Assembly: GCF_004208635.1 (NCBI RefSeq)
Contig: NZ_CP035806.1
Coordinates: 3,100,001 to 3,164,000 of the forward strand
Source of the DNA: Leucobacter triazinivorans
GTDB lineage: Bacteria > Actinomycetota > Actinomycetes > Actinomycetales > Microbacteriaceae
Direction: 5' to 3'
DNA length: 64,000 nucleotides
Positions 1-7,932 of this stretch are shown piece after piece. Below the pieces are notes generated by a model that did not search any database, was not told where the DNA came from, and saw nothing but the letters and a program-made list of their open reading frames with translations. The first letter of the stretch is position 1; each line of letters opens with the position of its first letter. The position numbers and the translations under genes are program-made.

Positions 1-627
1 CTCGTCCTCGAGCTGCTTGAGGCGCGGGATGAAGATGTCGATGATCGTGACGTCGGCACCCATGCCGTAGGCGATGCGCGCGGCCTGCTCGCCGGCGGCA
101 CCGCCGCCGATGACGACGACCTTGCCGCGACGGGTCGCGGTGACGCCGCCGAGCAGCACGCCGCGGCCCCCGTTGGCCTTCATGAGCGCGTACGCGCCGA
201 CCTGCGCGGAGAGCCGGCCCGCCACCTCGGACATCGGGGCGAGCAGGGGCAGCGCGCGGCCCACCTGCACGGTCTCGTAGGCGATGGCGGTGGTGCCTGA
301 TTCGAGCACCTTCTCGGTGAGTGTCTTGTCTGCGGCGAGGTGCAGGTAGGTGAACAGCACCTGGCCCTTGCGCATCTTGTCGTACTCGGCCGCGATGGGC
401 TCCTTGACCTTGAGGATCATGTCGGACTGCGACCACACCTCGTCGGCGCCCGCGACGATTGTCGCGCCGGCGGCCGTGTACTCGGCATCGGTGATGGCCG
501 AACCGAGACCGGCGCCGGCCTGCACCAGCACCTCGTGGCCGCGGCGGGCGAGCTCGAAGACACCGGCCTGCGTGATGGCGACGCGGTTCTCGTTGTTCTT
601 GATTTCGGTGGGAATACCGACGCGCAT
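1..627 (-). CDS. ald: alanine dehydrogenase, 5' part (gene runs off the left edge)
   Basis: NAD-dependent alanine dehydrogenase, interconverting L-alanine with pyruvate plus ammonia in the cytoplasm. The visible N-terminal 209 codons begin MRVGIPTEIKNNENRV, the family's usual opening. They include the substrate-binding segment LKVKEPI and the NAD-binding glycine motif VIGGGAAGEQAA (about residues 176-187) after the PARRGK stretch. The ATG at 625-627 has an SD-like CTGGAG about 7 nt upstream. The C-terminal ~160 residues lie outside the window. A divergent Lrp/AsnC gene lies 183 bp away. By analogy with AldR/AdeR systems that regulator probably controls ald in response to alanine; this is inferred from position. 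Confidence 0.95.
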   Translation of the reverse strand, partial: MRVGIPTEIKNNENRVAITQAGVFELARRGHEVLVQAGAGLGSAITDAEYTAAGATIVAGADEVWSQSDMILKVKEPIAAEYDKMRKGQVLFTYLHLAADKTLTEKVLESGTTAIAYETVQVGRALPLLAPMSEVAGRLSAQVGAYALMKANGGRGVLLGGVTATRRGKVVVIGGGAAGEQAARIAYGMGADVTIIDIFIPRLKQLEDE

Positions 628-810
628 GATCTGCTCCAGAGATGTTGAATGCGGGGGTGTGCGTGTGCCCGGCAGCCGCCGCCGCGTGGCAGCGGGCGAT
701 GTCAGGATGCCTCCGATTGTGCAGCATATTCGCTTTCCGTAAAAAAAGCACGAATTCTCTTCGGATACAGTCGCTATTATGGAAGAAACTGAAGCGAAAG
801 GTGGTGTTCG
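628..810. promoter_or_regulatory. divergent ald / Lrp-family intergenic region
   Basis: AT-richer 183-bp gap between divergent genes. A TATTAT hexamer at 775-780 may be the -10 element for the rightward regulator gene, and a GAAAGGTGG stretch just before 811 can serve as its SD. Lrp-family operators would be expected here, but I cannot define a convincing palindrome. Confidence 0.5.
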
Positions 811-1302
811 ATGTCCGAAGGATCGAAGAATCTGCGCCCGGAGGCGGACCTCGACGACGTCGATCGGAAGATCGTGGACGAGCTGCAGGCGAACGGTCGC
901 ATCACCAACGCCGAACTGGCAGAGCGCGTGGGTGTCGCCGCATCCACCTGCATCGCGCGGGTGCGGAGCCTGGTCGCGCGCCGGATCATCACGGGGTTCA
1001 CGGCGAGCGTGGATCCGAGGGCGATGGGGCTCGGGCTCGAGGTGCTGGTGAGCGTGACCGTGCGTTCGGGCGCGCGGCAGCGCATCGCCGAGCTGAGCGA
1101 CGAGCTGCGCTCGCTGCCCGAGGTGATGCAGCTCTTCTTCCTCGGCGGTGTCGAAGACTTCATCATCCATCTCGCGGCCCGGGATTCCGACCACGTGCGC
1201 GATTTCGTCATGGAGCACCTGTCCGCGCACCCGGCGGTCTCATCGACCCGCACGAGCATCGTCTTCAGTCACCATCAGAACCCGGTGCGCGTGGAGCGCT
1301 GA
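811..1302 (+). CDS. Lrp/AsnC family transcriptional regulator
   Basis: A 163-residue amino-acid-responsive DNA-binding protein. Residues ~15-65 form the AsnC-type winged helix (DDVDRKIVDELQANGR..TNAELAERVGVAASTCIARV), and residues ~75-155 form the RAM/AsnC ligand-binding domain (VLVSVTVRSGARQRI..EVMQLFFLGG..DFIIHLAARD). The length is normal for the family. Divergent orientation from alanine dehydrogenase suggests an AldR/AdeR-like activator or repressor of alanine catabolism; the effector cannot be read from sequence. The ATG at 811 has a purine-rich AAAGGTGG upstream. Confidence 0.92.
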   Translation: MSEGSKNLRPEADLDDVDRKIVDELQANGRITNAELAERVGVAASTCIARVRSLVARRIITGFTASVDPRAMGLGLEVLVSVTVRSGARQRIAELSDELRSLPEVMQLFFLGGVEDFIIHLAARDSDHVRDFVMEHLSAHPAVSSTRTSIVFSHHQNPVRVER

Positions 1303-1322
1303 CCGCCGAGGAACGGCGCTCC

Positions 1323-1367
1323 GCTCCTGCTCGCTGCGCTCCTGCTCGCTGCGCTCCTGCTCGCCGG
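1323..1367. repeat. 15-bp tandem repeat, three copies
   Basis: GCTCCTGCTCGCTGC is repeated at 1323, 1338 and (diverged) 1353, in the 83-bp gap between the Lrp gene and the convergent antiporter. No function is evident. Confidence 0.8.
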
Positions 1368-1385
1368 CGGGTGACCGGCCCGCGG

Positions 1386-3263
1386 TCAGTGCGGCGCCGG
1401 AGGGCTCAGCCGCGTCTCGTAGGCGTCGAGCGCCAGCTCGGCCGCCCGCAGCGACCGCGAGCTGTAGCGCCCGATCGCGCGCTCCTCGAGCAGCGCCTCC
1501 CGCTGCGCGTCGAGCGCGACCCGGGCGAGGCGCCGCTGCAGCTGCCCGGGGGACTCCGCACCCGGCAGGCCGACCGGCGCGGTCGGGTCTGCGGCCGGCG
1601 CGATGGGGAGAAGCGCGTGGCGTGCTCCGATCCTCGCCCGTCGCGCGGCTTCCTCCGTGATCGTCGCCCCTCGGGCGGTGCCGTCGCTGCGCGCCCCCTC
1701 ATCGGCCTCGGCTCCGCTGGGCGCAGCGGGATCGCCGGCACGCGCCCCCTCATCGGCCTGCGCTGCGTCGCCGGGCCCGACGGGGGTCGCGGTCCGATCC
1801 GGCGCCTCAGCCCGCTCGGCGAGCGCCTCGTCGATTGCCTCGTCGGCGGCCGCGTTCAGATCGCGGCTCAGTGCGGTGAGTTCGGCGTGCTCGCCGCCCG
1901 TGCCGGCCCCGTGCGGCCAGAGCCTGCGGATGAGCGCCGGGAGCGTCAGGCCGTGCAGCAGCAGCGTGACGACCGCGACCGCGAAGGCGGCGAGCACGAG
2001 CTGCGGACGGTAGGGCACGGTCGTGGGGATCGACTGCGCCGCGGCCAGGGTGACCACGCCCCGCATGCCGCTCCACGACAGCACGACGCCGTCGCGCCAG
2101 CCCAGGCGCTGTTCCCGCTCGTGCGCGAGGTCGGCCGCCGACCGCCGGGCGCGCATATCGAGCCTGCGGAGGCGATCGATCATTCGGCGGTCGGCGCGTT
2201 CGGCCGCGCCTGAGCGCTGCACGCGTGCGTTGAGCTGCGAGTAGCCGGCGCTGCGGCGCTCGTACTGCCGGGTGGCGCCGCGCATGCCGGCGACGAGCGG
2301 GGTCACGAATGCGGCGCGGCACGCGATGAGGACGGCCACCAGCACGAGCGAGAGCGCCCCGATGTGCTCCAGCTGCAGCGTGCTCTCGCTCACCTGCTCC
2401 ACGAGCGAGTGCAGCTGCAGGCCCATCACCAGGAATACGCCGTTCTCCAGGATGAACTGCACGGTGCGCCAATTGAGGCGCTCGTTCATGCGGGCCGCGG
2501 CGTTGAACCTGCGGGAGGCGTGATGCCCGGTGTAGAGGCCGGTCACGACAACCGCGAGCACACCGGACGCCTGCAGCTGCTCGGCGGGCACGAAGGCGAT
2601 GAACGGCACGGTGAACGAGACGATCGTGTCGTGCACCGGGTTCGTGAGCTTCGATCGGACCCAGACGGTGATCACGCCGATGAGGAGGCCGATCGCGATG
2701 GCCACCGCTGCGGCGAGGGCGAAGGTTCCCGCCGCTGCGGACAGCGCGAAGCTCCCGGCGGTGGCGGCGATGGCCGTCTTGAGCAGCACCAGCGACGTGG
2801 CATCGTTCACCAGGCTCTCGCCCTCGAGGATCGTCACGACCCGCTCGGGCATGCCGAGCCGCTTGCCGATCGAGGTCGCCGCGACCGCATCGGTCGGACT
2901 GACGACCGCGCCGAGCGCCATCGCCGCCGGGAGCGGCACGACGGGCACGATCCAGTGCACCAGGAAGCCCACGGCCACGGCCGAGATGATCACCAGGATC
3001 ACCGACAGACCGACGACCGGCCGGACGTTGCGCCGGAAGTCGACGATCGGCACGTTGACGGCCGCGGCGTAGAGCAGGGGAGGGAGCACGACGACGAGGA
3101 TGACCTCGGGATCGATCTCGATGGGGGGTACGAAAGGGAGGTACCCGATGCCGATCCCGAGCAGCACGAGCAGCAGGGGAGCGGCGATACGGATCCTGCT
3201 GCCGAGGATCGAGGCGCCGACGAGGAGGATGACGGCGGCCACGGCGACGAGCTCGTATTCCAT
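1386..3263 (-). CDS. CPA1-family Na+/H+ antiporter
   Basis: A 625-residue inner-membrane cation/proton antiporter. About 400 residues of hydrophobic helices start immediately at the N-terminus. The family signatures SPTDAVAAT (residues 122-130) and GESLVNDATS (148-157) contain the ion-binding Asp and ND residues. The C-terminal ~170 residues form a charged, Ala/Pro-rich cytoplasmic tail, as in bacterial NhaP/YjcE-type proteins. A central cytoplasmic loop (about 330-380) is rich in Arg. It begins 9 nt after the stop of the upstream same-strand gene. The TAGGAT hexamer at 3270-3275 overlaps that stop codon and lies 6 nt before the ATG, so an internal leaderless promoter is possible. Likely role: pH and Na+ homeostasis. 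Confidence 0.92.
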   Translation of the reverse strand: MEYELVAVAAVILLVGASILGSRIRIAAPLLLVLLGIGIGYLPFVPPIEIDPEVILVVVLPPLLYAAAVNVPIVDFRRNVRPVVGLSVILVIISAVAVGFLVHWIVPVVPLPAAMALGAVVSPTDAVAATSIGKRLGMPERVVTILEGESLVNDATSLVLLKTAIAATAGSFALSAAAGTFALAAAVAIAIGLLIGVITVWVRSKLTNPVHDTIVSFTVPFIAFVPAEQLQASGVLAVVVTGLYTGHHASRRFNAAARMNERLNWRTVQFILENGVFLVMGLQLHSLVEQVSESTLQLEHIGALSLVLVAVLIACRAAFVTPLVAGMRGATRQYERRSAGYSQLNARVQRSGAAERADRRMIDRLRRLDMRARRSAADLAHEREQRLGWRDGVVLSWSGMRGVVTLAAAQSIPTTVPYRPQLVLAAFAVAVVTLLLHGLTLPALIRRLWPHGAGTGGEHAELTALSRDLNAAADEAIDEALAERAEAPDRTATPVGPGDAAQADEGARAGDPAAPSGAEADEGARSDGTARGATITEEAARRARIGARHALLPIAPAADPTAPVGLPGAESPGQLQRRLARVALDAQREALLEERAIGRYSSRSLRAAELALDAYETRLSPPAPH

Positions 3264-3269
3264 GACCGT

Positions 3270-3275
3270 ATCCTA
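3270..3275 (-). promoter_or_regulatory. leaderless-type -10 element for the antiporter
   Basis: TAGGAT on the minus strand, 6 nt before the ATG at 3263. Its TAG is also the stop codon of the upstream gene. No SD is present between them. Confidence 0.5.
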
Positions 3276-4520
3276 GAGGCCGTCGCGGCCGGCGGACGCC
3301 GCGTCGGCGTGCCGGATCGGGCCCGGCTCGAGACCGTGGAAGGCGGCCCAGCGCCCGGCCTCCGGAGCGAGCGCCTCGAGGTCGATGCGGGCACCGGGGA
3401 GCGCGGCGACCTCGATGCCCCCGCCCGCCCGCGCCGCCCGCTTCCACGTGCCCGCCACGCGCCCCCGGTGCAGCACGGTCGCGAGGAACATGCCGTTGCG
3501 CCCCGGCACGATGCGCTCGAAATGCGCCGGATCGAGCTGAGGGTCGCGCAGCGCGTAGCCGAGCAGATGCTCGTCGAATGCCGGCAGCAGCAGCCACTCG
3601 GGAACGGGACTCCCGGTTTCGAGTGCGTCGGAGGGCGCCCAGAGCGCGCCTGCGGCGCCGGTCGTATCTGCCAGACGCATGCGTGTCAGCCGGCCCTGCT
3701 CGACCGCGGCGTCGAGCCCCAGTGCCGCGTCGGCCGCGGGGATACCGGCCCACCAGGCCAGATCCTTCGCGCGCACCGGTCCGCGCCCCGCGGCATAGCG
3801 GGCGGCGAGCTCGGCCGCCGGATGCTCGGGCGTGCGCGCGTCGCGGATCCACTCCTCGGCGAGCACGAGCCGGGGCTCCGCGACGCCGTCGGTCGGCCCG
3901 AACACCGCGACGCCGTTCTGGCACAGCCACCAGATGACGTGGTAGCGCCAGTTGCTCCGCCACTCGATGCCGGCGTCCGTCCAGGTCTCGGCGAGCTGCC
4001 CGCGCGAGAGCCCGTCACCGCCGCGGAGCGCCTGCACCGAGACCTCGACGAGGCGCTCCAGCAGGGCATCGCTCAGCCCGAGCACGGCACGGCGCTTCGC
4101 AGCCCCGGCGAGCGGGCGCGCTCCCGCGATCGACTGCACCCACCCGATGTCCTCCGCGGGGACCACGTGGATGGTGCCCCGCATCGGCCAGGTGCGCACC
4201 ACTCGCCCTTCGGTGAACGCGGCCGCCACGTGCGCGAGTGTCGTCTCGTCGCCGGCGAGGTGCGCCGCGCGCACGCCCAGCGCCCAGCGCGAGGAGCGCC
4301 AGTCCTGGCCCTGGAGCGCGAGCATGTGCCGTGCGACGGCGGCGATGCGATCGGCGCCCGAGTCGCTGCCGGATCCGGCGTCCGTCCCGGTCGCGCCGTC
4401 GGGCCCGGTCGCGCCGTTCGTGTCGGAGCCCGGCCGGCGTTCGACAGGTGCCCCGGGGACGAGCCCGAGCGCGCGCATGCGCATCGCCAGGACGTCTGCG
4501 GAGGTGAGCACCGGATTCAT
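3273..4520 (-). CDS. winged-helix DNA-binding protein of the AlkZ/YcaQ (HTH_42) family
   Basis: A 415-residue protein of the winged-helix family that includes the DNA glycosylase AlkZ, which unhooks interstrand crosslinks. Diagnostic stretches are LQGQDWRSSRWALGVRA near residue 65, WPMRGTIHVVPAEDIGWV near 125 and the C-terminal HRGRVAGTWKR..GGIEV. The sequence resembles the actinobacterial branch annotated only as winged helix DNA-binding domain-containing protein, so glycosylase activity is a family-level guess. An early insert (about 25-50) is Gly/Thr/Asp-rich and low-complexity. I chose the ATG at 4520 over a much longer upstream frame because a TACACT hexamer sits 6 nt upstream and the extension overlaps a real gene. 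Confidence 0.85.
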   Translation of the reverse strand: MNPVLTSADVLAMRMRALGLVPGAPVERRPGSDTNGATGPDGATGTDAGSGSDSGADRIAAVARHMLALQGQDWRSSRWALGVRAAHLAGDETTLAHVAAAFTEGRVVRTWPMRGTIHVVPAEDIGWVQSIAGARPLAGAAKRRAVLGLSDALLERLVEVSVQALRGGDGLSRGQLAETWTDAGIEWRSNWRYHVIWWLCQNGVAVFGPTDGVAEPRLVLAEEWIRDARTPEHPAAELAARYAAGRGPVRAKDLAWWAGIPAADAALGLDAAVEQGRLTRMRLADTTGAAGALWAPSDALETGSPVPEWLLLPAFDEHLLGYALRDPQLDPAHFERIVPGRNGMFLATVLHRGRVAGTWKRAARAGGGIEVAALPGARIDLEALAPEAGRWAAFHGLEPGPIRHADAASAGRDGL

Positions 4521-4526
4521 GCGGTC

Positions 4527-4532
4527 AGTGTA
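4527..4532 (-). promoter_or_regulatory. leaderless-type -10 element (AlkZ-like gene)
   Basis: TACACT on the minus strand, 6 nt before the ATG at 4520, with no SD in between. Confidence 0.5.
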
Positions 4533-4663
4533 GCGACGGCCACCGACACCGTCCCGGCGCCGACACGCTCCCGGCTCCCGCCGCGCTTCGACTCGGGCGC
4601 TCTCCGATCCCGCATCGGCCGCCGGGCGCCGCGATCCCGCGCTGCACGCAGGAACCGCGCGCG

Positions 4664-5746
4664 TCAGAACCGCGCGCGGCGGTACTGCGGCGGCACGAGC
4701 TCCTCGGCCGTTGCAGCGCGGAGCTCGTGGGCCCAGCGGATCGGCAGGTGCGGGTCCGCGAGCAGCGGGCGCCCGAGCGAGACGACGTCTGCCTGACCGG
4801 TCGCGAGGATCCCCTCGGCCTGCGCCGCCGAGGTGATGAGCCCGACCGCGCTCACCGGCAGCGGACCGCGTCCCACGCGCTCCGCGAGCGCGACCTGGTA
4901 GGAGGGGCCGACGGGGATGCGCGCGTCGGGCACGTTGCCGCCGGAGGAGACGTCGAGAAGGTCGGCGCCGTCCTCCGCGAGCCACTCCGACACGACGGCG
5001 GCCTCCTCGACATCGAAGCCGCCGGCCACCCACTCGGTCGCCGAGAGGCGCACCACGAGGGGCAGCCGGGGATGCCGGCTCCGGATCGCGCGCACCACGT
5101 CGCGCAGCAGCCGCGCGCGTCCCGCGAGGTCGCCTCCGTACGCGTCGTCGCGCCGGTTCGACAGCGGCGACAGGAACTCGTGGATGAGGTAGCCGTGGGC
5201 GGCGTGCACCTCGACGAGGTCGATCCCGGCCTCGACCGCCCGATCGGCGGCCTCGGCGAAGGCGAGCACGACCCGTGAGACGCCCTCCGCGTCCAGAGCC
5301 CGAGGCGTTGCGAGGTCGCCGAAGGGAATCGGCGAGGGGGCCAGCGTCTCCCAGCCCCCCGACCCGACGGCCACCGATCCTTCGGAGAACCCGGGCAGCC
5401 AGGGCTGGGTGGAGGCCTTGCGGCCCGCGTGCGCGAGCTGCACGCCGAAGCGCGCGCCGTGAGCGTGCACCACGTCGGCGAGACGCGCGAACGCGGCCGT
5501 CTGCGCCGCGTTCCAGAGCCCGAGATCTCGCGGAGAGATGCGCCCCTCGGGCACCACGGCGGTCGCCTCGGCCATCACGAGCCCCGCCCCTCCGCGGGCG
5601 AGACCGCCGAGGTGCTGCACGTGCCAGTCGCGCGGCACGCCGTCCTCCTCCGCGACCGAGTACTGGCACATGGGCGCCACCCACACCCGGTTGCGCAGTT
5701 CGAGGTCCCGGAGGCGGATCGGGCGGAAGAGCTGGGGGTCGGCCAT
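4664..5746 (-). CDS. NADH:flavin oxidoreductase, Old Yellow Enzyme (YqjM-like)
   Basis: A 360-residue FMN-dependent ene-reductase with a TIM-barrel fold. The YqjM-subfamily marks are present: VAPMCQYS near residue 25 (the flavin-tuning Cys), QLAHAGRKAS near 100-109, EVHAAHGYLIHEFLSP near 180 and SNRRDDAYGG just after. The C-terminal SLGRPLLADPHL is the FMN phosphate-binding end. It probably reduces activated C=C bonds of enones or electrophilic stress compounds; the physiological substrate is unknown. The start is set at MADPQLF because a TAGACT hexamer lies 8 nt upstream; the longer frame adds a non-conserved Ser/Arg-rich leader. Confidence 0.93.
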   Translation of the reverse strand: MADPQLFRPIRLRDLELRNRVWVAPMCQYSVAEEDGVPRDWHVQHLGGLARGGAGLVMAEATAVVPEGRISPRDLGLWNAAQTAAFARLADVVHAHGARFGVQLAHAGRKASTQPWLPGFSEGSVAVGSGGWETLAPSPIPFGDLATPRALDAEGVSRVVLAFAEAADRAVEAGIDLVEVHAAHGYLIHEFLSPLSNRRDDAYGGDLAGRARLLRDVVRAIRSRHPRLPLVVRLSATEWVAGGFDVEEAAVVSEWLAEDGADLLDVSSGGNVPDARIPVGPSYQVALAERVGRGPLPVSAVGLITSAAQAEGILATGQADVVSLGRPLLADPHLPIRWAHELRAATAEELVPPQYRRARF

Positions 5747-5754
5747 GGGTCGCG

Positions 5755-5760
5755 AGTCTA
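5755..5760 (-). promoter_or_regulatory. leaderless-type -10 element (OYE gene)
   Basis: TAGACT on the minus strand, 8 nt before the ATG at 5746, within the 131-bp divergent gap to the ABC exporter. Confidence 0.5.
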
Positions 5761-5877
5761 CTCCTCTAGACTGCGGGGAAGAATCTGCGCTCGAAGACGT
5801 TGCACCCCGTGACGGCACCCCGTCGAACGCAGCCGCCCCACACCACTCGGAGCGGCATCTCCCGGAGGCACGACGCA

Positions 5878-7719
5878 TTGAGCACGCTACTGCGCATCCT
5901 GAGGTTCACCCGATCCCTCACCCCGTACTACATCGGCATCATGATCGCGGCCGCGGTGGTCACCGCCGCAGGGCTCGCCGTGCCGTTCATCACCGGTCGC
6001 GCCACGGACGTGATCGTGAGCGCGGTGGATTCCTCGGTCTCGGGGCAGGAGACGGTGGCCGATGTCGCGGGTGAGGCGACACGCATCGTCGTGCTGCTGG
6101 CGATCGCCCTGCTGGCGGTGAGTCTCGTCGAGGCCGGCATCGGCAACGTGGGCGGCTACTGGGGCGACGTGATGAGCGCGAAGATGCGCACGATCCTCTC
6201 GACGCGCTATTTCGAGCAGCTCCTCGCACTGCCGCAGCGCTACTACGACAACGAGCTCACAGGCACGATCGTGGCGCGGCTCAACCGGTCGATCTCCGAG
6301 ATCACGAACTTCATGAAGACCTTCTCGAACATGTTCGTGACGCTGCTGCTCACGACCGTCTCGGTGCTGGTGATCAGCGCCTGGTACTACTGGCCGCTCG
6401 CCGCGCTGCTGATCATCGCCTACCCGCTCTACCTGTGGCTGACCACGCTGACGAGCCGCAAGTGGCAGCGCCTCGAGGGCGAGAAGAACGTGCACGTCGA
6501 CGTCGCGTCCGGGCGCTTCGCCGAGGTGGTCGGGCAGATGCGCGTGGTCAAGTCGTTCGTGCGGGAGCGCAGCGAGCTCGACGCCTTCAGCCGCCGCTTC
6601 GCGAGCACGGAGCAGCTCACGTCCCGGCAGTCGCGCCACTGGCACGTGATGGACGCGGTGCGTCAGGGCGTGCTGCACCTCATCTTCTTCGTGCTGTACG
6701 CGATCATCTTCGTGCGCACCGTCACAGGGCACTTTACGCCGGGCGAGATGGTGATGCTGATCCAGCTCATGGCCATGGCCCGGCAGCCCGTCATGAGCCT
6801 CAGCTGGGTGGTCGATTCGGCGCAGCGGGCGATCGCGGGATCGAAGTCGTACTTCGAGGTGATGGATCTCGATCCGACGCGGGTCGACGGCGGCGGGGCG
6901 CGCCCTGTCGCACCTCAGGCGTGGCGCAAACCCGAGTCCGAGGGCGCCCCGGATCGGCCGGCGGTGTCGTTCCGCGATGTGCACTTCGGCTACGACGACG
7001 GCGGGGATGTGCTCGAGGGCATCTCCTTCGACGTGGGGCCGGGGGAGCGGATCGCGTTCGTCGGCGAGTCCGGCGGCGGCAAGACCACGATCACCAATCT
7101 GTTGATGGGCCTCTACGGGGTGCGCTCGGGGCGCATCGAGGTGGTGGGCGCGGGCGACGACCTCGAGGCGCTGCGCCGCAGCGTCGGGGTCGTGTTCCAG
7201 GAGCCGAACCTGTTCTCGGGAACCATCGCCGAGAACATCGCCTACGGGCGTCCGGACGCGACGCGCGAGGAGATCGAGGCCGTGGCGCGACGCGCGGCGG
7301 TCGACTCGTTCGTCGAGCGCTTCCCGAAGGGCTACGACACGGTGATCGGCGAGCGCGGGATCAAGCTGTCGGGTGGGCAGAAGCAGCGGATCGCGGTGGC
7401 GCGCGCCATGCTGAAGGACGCGCCGATCCTCGTGCTCGACGAGGCGACCTCTGCGCTCGACACCAAGTCGGAGCGTCTCGTACAGGCCGGCCTGGAAGAC
7501 CTGATGCGCGGGCGCACCAGTCTGATCATCGCGCATCGGCTCTCGACGATCGCCGAGGTGGACCGGATCGTGACGCTGCGCGACGGCCGCATCGACGAGA
7601 TCGGCACGCCCGCGGAGCTGGCCGCGTCGGGCGGAATCTACGCCGAGCTGCTCGAGCTGCAGCACTCGACCGCGAAGGCGGATCGCAAGCGTCTGCGCGA
7701 GTTCGAGGTGGTGGGGTAG
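5878..7719 (+). CDS. ABC transporter, fused permease/ATPase (exporter type)
   Basis: A half-size ABC exporter of about 613 residues that should dimerise in the inner membrane. Residues ~1-330 carry six membrane helices (ABC_membrane fold). The nucleotide-binding domain has Walker A GESGGGKTT (~395), signature LSGGQKQR (~496), Walker B ILVLDEATSALD (~520) and the H-loop in IIAHRLST. TTG at 5878 is preferred because GGAGG ends 9 nt upstream and translation begins at MSTLLRILRFTRSLTPYY, next to the first helix; further-upstream starts add a poorly conserved leader. The substrate is unknown; lipids, peptides or drugs are typical for the family. Confidence 0.9.
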   Translation: MSTLLRILRFTRSLTPYYIGIMIAAAVVTAAGLAVPFITGRATDVIVSAVDSSVSGQETVADVAGEATRIVVLLAIALLAVSLVEAGIGNVGGYWGDVMSAKMRTILSTRYFEQLLALPQRYYDNELTGTIVARLNRSISEITNFMKTFSNMFVTLLLTTVSVLVISAWYYWPLAALLIIAYPLYLWLTTLTSRKWQRLEGEKNVHVDVASGRFAEVVGQMRVVKSFVRERSELDAFSRRFASTEQLTSRQSRHWHVMDAVRQGVLHLIFFVLYAIIFVRTVTGHFTPGEMVMLIQLMAMARQPVMSLSWVVDSAQRAIAGSKSYFEVMDLDPTRVDGGGARPVAPQAWRKPESEGAPDRPAVSFRDVHFGYDDGGDVLEGISFDVGPGERIAFVGESGGGKTTITNLLMGLYGVRSGRIEVVGAGDDLEALRRSVGVVFQEPNLFSGTIAENIAYGRPDATREEIEAVARRAAVDSFVERFPKGYDTVIGERGIKLSGGQKQRIAVARAMLKDAPILVLDEATSALDTKSERLVQAGLEDLMRGRTSLIIAHRLSTIAEVDRIVTLRDGRIDEIGTPAELAASGGIYAELLELQHSTAKADRKRLREFEVVG

Positions 7720-7722
7720 GCG

Positions 7723-7752
7723 CCCTGCCCTGCCCTGCCCTGCCCTGCCCTG
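7723..7752. repeat. CCCTG pentanucleotide tandem repeat, six copies
   Basis: Six perfect CCCTG units starting 3 nt after the ABC exporter stop codon. Such short tandem arrays are slippage-prone, but no gene start lies close enough for phase variation. Confidence 0.9.
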
Positions 7753-7766
7753 CTGCCGCCGCTTAC

Positions 7767-7833
7767 GCAGGAGAAAACCGTTCCCGCAGGAGGGCAATCG
7801 CGGATGCCTCCTGCATGACTGGCTTTCTCCTGC
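7767..7833. repeat. 27-bp imperfect inverted repeat (hairpin element)
   Basis: Arms 7767-7793 and 7807-7833 match at 21 or 22 of 27 positions around a 13-nt spacer. Each arm begins and ends with a GCAGGAG copy (reverse-complemented on the right), so the motif occurs four times. The RNA would fold into a long hairpin. It lies between an ABC exporter and a DUF2130 gene. Possibilities are a bidirectional terminator, a REP/MITE-like mobile palindrome or a regulatory RNA. I cannot decide between them. Confidence 0.75.
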
Positions 7834-7932
7834 ACGGGCGGCGCGGGATCGGCCGTGGCGCCGATCGACACCGATGTCCGAGGTCTGTGCCAGGGTTGAA
7901 GGGTCGCGCCGCGAGTTCAGGAGGAGGCCCCG

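Noticed and set aside
1386..1800. Frameshift or fusion at the antiporter C-terminus
   Set aside because: The long charged tail stays in frame and such tails are common in CPA1 antiporters; no neighbouring domain is interrupted.
2364..4796. 810-codon plus-strand frame opposite the antiporter and AlkZ-like genes
   Set aside because: His/Arg/Asp-rich antisense translation typical of a GC-rich shadow; both underlying minus-strand genes have clear family motifs.
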